From: Halorubrum sp. BV1
GTDB taxonomy: Archaea > Halobacteriota > Halobacteria > Halobacteriales > Haloferacaceae
DNA: 64,000 nucleotides
Assembly: GCF_000746205.1 (NCBI RefSeq)
Contig: NZ_KN050825.1
Location: 290,590 to 354,589 of the forward strand
Direction: 5' to 3'
Position numbers and translations under genes: made by a program. The notes beneath the pieces are model-generated. The model ran no database searches. It saw only the letters and a list, made by a program, of their open reading frames with translations, and was not told the DNA's origin. Below, piece by piece: positions 58,766 through 64,000 of the stretch (position 1 is its first letter; each line of letters opens with the position of its first letter).

Positions 58766-60094
58766 TCAGTCTCGCTCGACGCGGTCGATCAGGTCGCGTG
58801 CGGCGTCGGCCGCGCGCGCTCGCACCTCGTCGGCGTCGAGCGTCAGCACGTCGCGGTCGCGCATGAGGATCGTGCCGTCGCAGACGGTGTGGCGCACGTC
58901 GCTCCCGCGCGCCGCGTACGCGAGGTGCGAAACGGGGTCGTGGACGGGGGTCAGGTGCGGCGCGTCGAGGTCGACGACGGCGAGGTCGGCGGCCGCACCG
59001 GGCTCGATCCGTCCGCCGGGGAGCCCGAGGGCGTCCGCGCCGGCCGCGGTCGCCATCTCCACTGCGGCCTCCGCGGGGACCGCGCTCGCGTCGTCCGCGG
59101 CGAGTTTCCCGAGCATCGCGGCGTCGCGCATCTCGTCGAAGACGTCGAGGTCGTTGTTCGAGGCCGCGCCGTCGGTGCCGAGCGCGACGGTCACGCCCGC
59201 CTCGCGGAGCCGCTGGACGGGAGCCATCCCGCTCGCGAGTTTCATGTTCGAGGCCGGACAGTGAACGATCGCGGTCCCCGCCTCGGCGAGCCGGTCGATC
59301 TCTCCCACGTCGAGGTGGACGCCGTGCGCGAAGAAGTCGTTCGCGCCGAGCGCGCCGATATCGTCGGCGTACGCGATCGGTCGCTCGCCGCGCTCCTCGA
59401 CGATCGGGTCGACCTCGTCCGCTGTCTCGTTCGCGTGGAGGTGCACCGGAATCCCCGCCTCGCGGGCCGCGGCCACGCCCTCGCGGAGGTGCTCCTCGCC
59501 GACCGTCGTCAGCGAGTGCGGCATGAAGGCGGTCCGTATCCGCCCGTTCGCGGTCCCGTCGAGGTCGCGGGCGACGACGACGCTCTCCTCGACGTCCGCC
59601 CGCGCGTCCGCGTCGTCTTTACCGACCGTGACCGCGCCGTGGCCGAGTCGCGCGCGCAGTCCCGCGCGGTCGACCACGTCCGCGACTCGGTCCATCGCGA
59701 AGTACATATCGGCGAACGCGGTCGTCCCCGACATGATCATTTCGAGGACGCCGAGTTCGGCACCGGCCTCGATGTCGTTCGGCGTGAGCGCCGCCTCGGC
59801 CGGCCAGATGTCCTCCCGTAGCCACGGGTCGAGCGGCTTGTCGTCGGCGTACCCGCGGAGCAGCGTCATCGCGACGTGGGTGTGCGCGTTGACGAGACCC
59901 GGAATCACGAGCGACCCGGACGCGTCGAGGGTCTCGGCGTCGGCGAGGTCGGAGCCCTCGCCGCCCGCCCCGTCGGCCGCCTCTTCGCCCACGGCGACGA
60001 TCGTCCCGGCGTCGCGGTCGATCGTCACGTCCGACTCGGTCACGCGGCCGTCCGGGCGGAGCACTCGGCCGCCGGTCACGCGAAGCGCGTTCAT
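58766..60094 (-). CDS. Amidohydrolase, SAH/MTA/5'-deoxyadenosine deaminase-like
   Basis: A 442-residue metal-dependent deaminase. The metal site is visible in GLVNAHTHVAM (about 67-77), HLHANETADE (about 218-227), FFAHGVHLD (about 254-262) and LGTDGAASNNDLDVFDEM (about 299-316). This set matches the MtaD/DadD type that deaminates S-adenosylhomocysteine, methylthioadenosine or 5'-deoxyadenosine. Substrate choice cannot be settled by eye. ATG 60094 is preferred to the GTG two codons upstream. It is divergent from mptD. Confidence 0.88.
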   Translation of the reverse strand: MNALRVTGGRVLRPDGRVTESDVTIDRDAGTIVAVGEEAADGAGGEGSDLADAETLDASGSLVIPGLVNAHTHVAMTLLRGYADDKPLDPWLREDIWPAEAALTPNDIEAGAELGVLEMIMSGTTAFADMYFAMDRVADVVDRAGLRARLGHGAVTVGKDDADARADVEESVVVARDLDGTANGRIRTAFMPHSLTTVGEEHLREGVAAAREAGIPVHLHANETADEVDPIVEERGERPIAYADDIGALGANDFFAHGVHLDVGEIDRLAEAGTAIVHCPASNMKLASGMAPVQRLREAGVTVALGTDGAASNNDLDVFDEMRDAAMLGKLAADDASAVPAEAAVEMATAAGADALGLPGGRIEPGAAADLAVVDLDAPHLTPVHDPVSHLAYAARGSDVRHTVCDGTILMRDRDVLTLDADEVRARAADAARDLIDRVERD

Positions 60095-60258
60095 GCCCAC
60101 GGGTTCCGGCCGCCGGACCTAACGCCTTCCGTTCGTCGGCGACGCGGTGCGGCCCGGTGCGGCGAGCGACCCGGTACGGCAGGCGACCCGACTACCCCGC
60201 CGAACGACGCCGCCCGCTGGCTCCGAACTTCTTTCCCCGCCGCCGCCGGAGGGCCGGT

Positions 60259-60606
60259 ATGGCAACCGACGCGGAGCAGGCGTGTTTCGAGGCGGGGATC
60301 AAGTTCGGCTCGCTGTACCACCAGTTCGCGGGGACGCCCGTCAGCCCGTCGAGCGCCCGGAGCCTGGAGGCCGCGATGGCGGAGGCGATAGAGAATCAGC
60401 CGTTCTGTGAGTCCGTGACCGTCGAGATCCGCGACGACCGCGTCGCCGACGCGATCGACCACGAGAACGGATACACGGAGCTTACGGGCTCGCTGATGGA
60501 CGTCGAGATGCGGATCGACTACGAGGGCGTCCGCGTCCGCACCCGGATGGCGATGGTCGACGGCTACCCGTTGATGGAACTCGTCGACGTGGTCGAGGAG
60601 GCCTGA
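60259..60606 (+). CDS. mptD: Archaeal dihydroneopterin aldolase MptD
   Basis: A 115-residue enzyme of the archaeal aldolase family (former DUF381) that turns dihydroneopterin into 6-hydroxymethyl-dihydropterin in pterin/folate synthesis. It begins ATDAEQACFEAGIKFGSLYHQFAGTPVS, has EAIENQPFCESVTVEI, and ends LTGSLMDVEMRIDYEGVRVRTRMAMVDGYPLMEL, as in the family. Its product feeds the dihydropteroate synthase half of folCP, at the other end of this window. Start 60259 opens directly on the fold. Confidence 0.9.
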   Translation: MATDAEQACFEAGIKFGSLYHQFAGTPVSPSSARSLEAAMAEAIENQPFCESVTVEIRDDRVADAIDHENGYTELTGSLMDVEMRIDYEGVRVRTRMAMVDGYPLMELVDVVEEA

Positions 60607-60618
60607 CGGTTCCTCGAA

Positions 60619-62241
60619 TCAGTCCGGATTCACCGCCCGGATCGTCCCGACGCCCTTACTCGACCCCTCGCGGAAGACGAACCGCTGTCCCTCCTCGACG
60701 AGGTACGGGCGGAACTTGAACCGGACGCGCGTCCGCCCGGTGTCGCCGGGGAGGAGCTGGCCGCCCTCGGGCGAGAAGACCGCGGCCTCCGAGACGGTCT
60801 CGACGTGGACCACGGGCTCGTAACCCGCCTGAATCCGCGTCGGATGGTTGAGCACCATCGCCTCGGCCTCGAACTCGCGGACCGGTTCCGGGTCGCTGTC
60901 GCGGGGGACCAAGGCCATCCCGCGTTCGATCTCCGCCTCGTCGACGCCCTTGAGGGCAATGCCCACAATCCGGCCGGCGGTCGCCTTGTCGACGCGGTGA
61001 TAGTGCATCTCGATGGAACGCACCTCCACCTCGCGGAAGGATCCGTCGGCCATCGGTCCCAAGAGGAGTTCGTCGCCCGCCTCGACGGTGCCGGAGTTGA
61101 CGGTGCCGGATGCGACCGCGCCGACGCCGGTCACCTTGTAGCTGCGGTCGACGTACAGCCGGAACTCAGCGCGCTCGGGGGTCGCGCGCTTTGGGAGCGT
61201 CTCGAAGAGCCGGTCGAGCGTTCCGATGCCCGCCTTCGTCACGGCGCTCGTCGACAGCAGGGGGACGACGCCGTCGCCGACCTCCGCGACCGCCGCGTCG
61301 ATCCCGTGCCGGTCGACGAGGAGCGGCGTCTGGCCGGCGTCCCGCAGCATCGACTCCACCTCGCGTTCCACCGCGGCGAGCCGCTCGTCGCTCACGGCGT
61401 CCGCCTTCGTGACCGCGACGATCGTCGGGAGTTCGGTCGCGAGCAGGATGCCGAGGTGCTCGCGGGTCGTCTTCGTCGGGCCGTCGTCTGCGGCGACGAC
61501 TAAGAGTCCGTAATCGAGCTTCTGGCCCACGAGCCCGCGGATCGTCGTCCGGAGCCACGGCTCGTGGCCCACGGTGTCGACGAACGAGACCAGCCGGTCG
61601 GCCTCCTCGACGATCCGCGCGCGGTCGGACTTGCGGTGGGGGTTGTCCATACGCACGGCGTCGCCGTCGGCGAAGCCGTAGACGGCGTACGAGAGGTCGG
61701 CCGACAGCCCGCGTTCGACCTCGTGCGGCTGCACGTCGAGGAAGCCGCGCGTGCCGCCCTGTCCGTCGTCCGCCCGACCCGTGACGAGAGTGCCGACGAG
61801 CGTCGACTTCCCGTGGTCGACGTGGCCCGCGGTCCCGACTACGAGGTGGTCGTCGTCGGTCTCGAACATCCCGCCGTCGCGGAGCGTCGCGAGCCCGACG
61901 AGCCCGTCGGTGCTCCCGCTCCCCGACGAGCCGGCGCTCCACGTCTCGACGTCGGCGATGTGCGCGTCCGCCTCGCTGGCGAGAAGCGAGAGCACGTCCA
62001 TCGTCTCGGAGAAGGTCTCGGGGTCGACGCCCGCGAGCCCCCCGTCGTCGGTGACGCCGAGGACGTAGGTGGCCTCGCCGTCGCCGGAGAGCACGCGGTG
62101 GCGGAGCTGGGCCACGAGCGACTCCATCCGGCCGTCGGCCAGATGGACCTCGCGGGTGAGCCGCTCTTTGAACTCGATCGCGCCGCCGTCCCGTTCGCCG
62201 CGCTCGATGGCCCGCAACAGGGCGGACCGGTCAGCGCTCAT
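60619..62241 (-). CDS. GTPBP1-like translational GTPase
   Basis: A 540-residue EF-Tu-like GTPase of the GTPBP1/GTPBP2 group. An N-terminal domain of about 125 residues (IEFKERLTREVHLADGRMESL) precedes the G domain: G1 GTAGHVDHGKSTL (about 137-149), G3 DTVGHEP (about 222-228), G4 TKAD (about 278-281). Two beta-barrel domains follow, with SYKVTGVGAVASGTVNSGTVEAGDELLLGP and GRTRVRFKFRPYLVEEGQRFVFREG. Eukaryal relatives act on stalled ribosomes and in RNA decay; the archaeal role is not established. TATA-like CCGTTAAG near 62268 lies 27 bases before ATG 62241. Confidence 0.9.
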   Translation of the reverse strand: MSADRSALLRAIERGERDGGAIEFKERLTREVHLADGRMESLVAQLRHRVLSGDGEATYVLGVTDDGGLAGVDPETFSETMDVLSLLASEADAHIADVETWSAGSSGSGSTDGLVGLATLRDGGMFETDDDHLVVGTAGHVDHGKSTLVGTLVTGRADDGQGGTRGFLDVQPHEVERGLSADLSYAVYGFADGDAVRMDNPHRKSDRARIVEEADRLVSFVDTVGHEPWLRTTIRGLVGQKLDYGLLVVAADDGPTKTTREHLGILLATELPTIVAVTKADAVSDERLAAVEREVESMLRDAGQTPLLVDRHGIDAAVAEVGDGVVPLLSTSAVTKAGIGTLDRLFETLPKRATPERAEFRLYVDRSYKVTGVGAVASGTVNSGTVEAGDELLLGPMADGSFREVEVRSIEMHYHRVDKATAGRIVGIALKGVDEAEIERGMALVPRDSDPEPVREFEAEAMVLNHPTRIQAGYEPVVHVETVSEAAVFSPEGGQLLPGDTGRTRVRFKFRPYLVEEGQRFVFREGSSKGVGTIRAVNPD

Positions 62242-62372
62242 GCACGCTCGTACGCGACAGCCGGGCTTAACGGTTTTCGTGCTACCCGTCCCCATGTGTC
62301 GTGATCGGTTTCGAGGGCTCGGGAGCGCTCCGGAGCGGTGGCACGTTCAACGGTGTTTTGTCCCAATTATTA

Positions 62373-63446
62373 TCAATCTGAGGAGGGCGGAAACAGGTCT
62401 TTTCGGAGTTTACAGTGCATCCCTTTTTCACCGTTTACGACCTGTGTCGACTGGAAATCGGCCGCAACGCTCAACAGTGAATACGACTCCGGTTCTGACA
62501 GACCTTTCGTCTCTTCGAGGAACGAGATCATTTCCAAGGCGGCTTTTCGCGTTGCGATGTCGAGATCGGCATCGAACGCGTGCGTCATCCAGTACTCCTC
62601 GGTTTCCAGAAGCGGAGCCGAAATGTCGATGTCGTCTCTGACGAAGAACTGAACGACTGCGTCGACATGTGCTTCGATGGCCGTCCCCGAAATTTCGCCG
62701 TCTCCCTCCGCGATATGCGAATCCCCGGCAGTGAACAGTCCACCCTCAACCTGAACGGGGTAGTACATCGACGTTCCAACGTTGAAATTGCGATTATCGA
62801 CGTTCCCACCGTATATTCCGGGAGGGACTGTGTCTATTTTGCCGTCCGCAGCGGGAGCGACGCCGGCCGTTCCGAAGTGGTACCGAACGGGGACTCGGAT
62901 GTCCGCTAACACCGGTTCTCGGTCGACTGATTTCGGATCGATTATTCGTCCGGGCGTGTCGTACAGATCCGGGTACTCGTATTGGAAGCGGGCGTGTGCT
63001 GTCTGTGTCTCCTGATCGACCTCGTATATCGTCACGTATTCAGTGTCATCAAAATCGTCGTACAACAGTCCCCAGTTCGCACAGACGTTGCTTCCGTACG
63101 GTAGCCGAGGTTCGAGGTTGAGAATCCGACATTCGAGTACGTCGCCCGGCTCCGCGCCCTCGACGTGTATCGGTCCGGTCACGATGTGTACGCCCGGTCC
63201 CCGGTTCTCCACGTCGATCTCGTCGTAGATTTTTCTGACGCCCTCATCCATCATGTAGTCCGGGGCGTCCCCGGCATGATGTGACACCGTCTCGATGCGT
63301 ACGATATCGCCGGATTCGACGCGGCAGACCGGCTCCTGTGAGTTGTCGAAATACCCCCAGCTCACGGTCTCGGGTGTCGCTTTGATTTCGTGTATCTCCG
63401 GATCGACCGATCGGCGAGAGGTTCGAGTGGGTCCGTGTATTGTCAT
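62373..63446 (-). CDS. Acetamidase/formamidase family amidohydrolase
   Basis: A 357-residue cytosolic enzyme of the acetamidase/formamidase family, which frees ammonia from small amides. Typical parts are SWGYFDNSQEPVCRVESGDIVRIET (about 29-53), GPGVHIVTGPIHVEGAEPGDVLEC (about 84-107), the GDSHIAEGDGEISGTAIE run (about 242-259) and the central PPGIYGGNVDNRNFNVGTSMYYPV. G+C is lower than in its neighbours (bases 62761-62820 hold 27 of 60), suggesting transfer or weak selection. Its ATG shares a base with the stop of the small upstream ORF (TAATG), so translation is coupled. The physiological amide is unknown. Confidence 0.92.
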   Translation of the reverse strand: MTIHGPTRTSRRSVDPEIHEIKATPETVSWGYFDNSQEPVCRVESGDIVRIETVSHHAGDAPDYMMDEGVRKIYDEIDVENRGPGVHIVTGPIHVEGAEPGDVLECRILNLEPRLPYGSNVCANWGLLYDDFDDTEYVTIYEVDQETQTAHARFQYEYPDLYDTPGRIIDPKSVDREPVLADIRVPVRYHFGTAGVAPAADGKIDTVPPGIYGGNVDNRNFNVGTSMYYPVQVEGGLFTAGDSHIAEGDGEISGTAIEAHVDAVVQFFVRDDIDISAPLLETEEYWMTHAFDADLDIATRKAALEMISFLEETKGLSEPESYSLLSVAADFQSTQVVNGEKGMHCKLRKDLFPPSSD

Positions 63447-63637
63447 TAGAAGCTGTTGTTCTGTATGTGCGTGCGGAACTCATCCGCGTCTTCTAAGCCG
63501 CACTGAGTCGTGTCCGATGCTGCCGTGAGATCACAGCCGAGCGCTTCTTCGAGGAAGGACGGTTCCACGGTCGCCTCCTCGATGAACGAAGCCGAGTGGT
63601 CCTCTTCTACCCGTGCAAGCCACATGATGTGGCTCAT
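63446..63637 (-). CDS. Small ORF coupled to the acetamidase gene
   Basis: A 63-residue acidic soluble ORF (MSHIMWLARVEEDHSASFIE at the start, RTHIQNNSF at the end) with two Cys. No family is recognised. Support for being real: its stop overlaps the acetamidase start by one base, it shares the lower G+C of that gene, and TATA-like DNA lies about 25 bases before 63637. Met 63625 is another possible start. It could be an amide-uptake or regulatory partner, but nothing in the sequence shows it. Confidence 0.5.
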   Translation of the reverse strand: MSHIMWLARVEEDHSASFIEEATVEPSFLEEALGCDLTAASDTTQCGLEDADEFRTHIQNNSF

Positions 63638-63691
63638 ATGGTGTGTCGGCCCCTTAAGCCTAAGATCACCGGAAGTGTTTCGCAGCGTGTC

Positions 63692-63772
63692 ATGACGTTC
63701 GGTAACAACCAATGTGGCTCTTGCTGTATTGTCGGTTTTAGCGACGACTCACAGACCGGTTGCTGTGGCTGA
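63692..63772 (+). CDS. Tiny cysteine-rich ORF, 26 residues
   Basis: A 26-codon frame, too short for usual gene calling: MTFGNNQCGSCC at the start, a Gly/Asp/Ser middle, and TGCCG at the end. Five of 26 residues are Cys in a C-x-x-C-C...C-C order. An AT-rich CTTAAGCCTAAG lies 27-39 bases upstream, so it could be leaderless. It is divergent from the acetamidase pair. It could bind metal, be a peptide precursor, or be chance; no protein evidence exists. Confidence 0.3.
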   Translation: MTFGNNQCGSCCIVGFSDDSQTGCCG

Positions 63773-63846
63773 ACGAACGGCGACAGTGGTTTCGCGACCA
63801 TCGAACTCGGTCGTCGAGCTATTCGGCGATCCGAGCTTCGCCGCTC

Positions 63847-64000
63847 TCAGGCGGTCAGCTCGACGAACGTCCGCCGGACGGTCACTGGCGTGACGCCCGC
63901 GGCGTCGGCGGCGTCCCGTTGCGTGCAGTCGGCGTCGCGCTCGCGGGCCGCGGTGTAGAGGCAGGCGGCGGCGACGCCGACCGGGTTGCGGCCGTTCGCG
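63847..64000 (-). CDS. tfb: Transcription initiation factor IIB, C-terminal end (partial)
   Basis: The last 51 residues of a TFB, the factor that joins TBP at the promoter and recruits RNA polymerase. The visible part is the end of the second cyclin repeat: GRNPVGVAAACLYTAARERD, then TQRDAADAAGVTPVTVRRTF and a stop at 63847. The A-G-V-T-x-V-T-(V/I)-R helix is the helix-turn-helix that reads the BRE. Haloarchaea have several TFBs; the N-terminus with the zinc ribbon lies beyond the window, so which one this is cannot be told. Confidence 0.85.
   Translation of the reverse strand, partial: ANGRNPVGVAAACLYTAARERDADCTQRDAADAAGVTPVTVRRTFVELTA

Noticed and set aside
1..64000. tRNA or rRNA genes
   Set aside because: I saw no stretch with a convincing tRNA T-arm and CCA-end geometry and no rRNA signature; a covariance-model scan would be decisive.
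1..64000. Insertion sequences or prophage genes
   Set aside because: No transposase, integrase or phage structural protein was recognised in any frame.

Overview
The window is chromosomal DNA from a haloarchaeon. The evidence is very high G+C, strongly acidic proteins, GC-rich third codon positions, TATA-like boxes about 27 bases before many start codons (leaderless mRNAs), and archaeal marker genes: A-type ATP synthase, DP2 DNA polymerase with an intein, TiaS, TFB, archaeal GlyRS and a bacteriorhodopsin. The gene set (FolC-FolP fusion, MptD, MinD-like ATPase beside atp genes) suggests a Halorubrum/Haloferax-type organism, but the genus is not proven here.

Layout. 1-9.2 kb: truncated ABC-transporter ATPase, folCP, a TrkA-N/DHH phosphoesterase, a thioredoxin-reductase-like flavoprotein, DUF302, an M24 peptidase and small proteins. 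9.2-13.2 kb: tiaS, an HTH regulator and a MinD/ParA ATPase with a long acidic tail. 13.4-26.1 kb: the ATP synthase genes atpHIKECFAB, then bat, bop and crtY, then atpD. 26.2-39.5 kb: LysE exporter, DUF2103, membrane proteins, Get3/ArsA ATPase, aroA, cupin, a five-PAS histidine kinase, an Lhr helicase and a dolichol-kinase-like protein. 39.5-50.2 kb: glyS, CBS protein, ketopantoate reductase, threonine-synthase-like and aspartoacylase-like genes, a regulator, ppa, a PadR regulator and rnhA. 50.2-62.2 kb: polC with a mini-intein, DUF296, NifU-like, copA, an amidohydrolase, mptD and a GTPBP1-like GTPase. 62.4-64 kb: an acetamidase/formamidase in lower-G+C DNA with a coupled small ORF, a divergent tiny cysteine-rich ORF, and the 3' end of a TFB gene.

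Main point of interest. A complete phototrophy cassette lies inside the ATP synthase locus, between atpB and atpD. It holds a LOV-type Bat regulator that keeps the photoactive cysteine, a bacteriorhodopsin with every key proton-pump residue, and a lycopene beta-cyclase for the retinal precursor. A Bat-type upstream activating sequence sits before bop at about the spacing known from Halobacterium. Light sensing, the light-driven proton pump, chromophore supply and the enzyme that uses the proton gradient are thus in one block. Other points are the polC mini-intein in the catalytic motif, the tiny Cys-rich ORF at 63.7 kb, several in-frame and intergenic tandem repeats, and the repeated leaderless promoter design.
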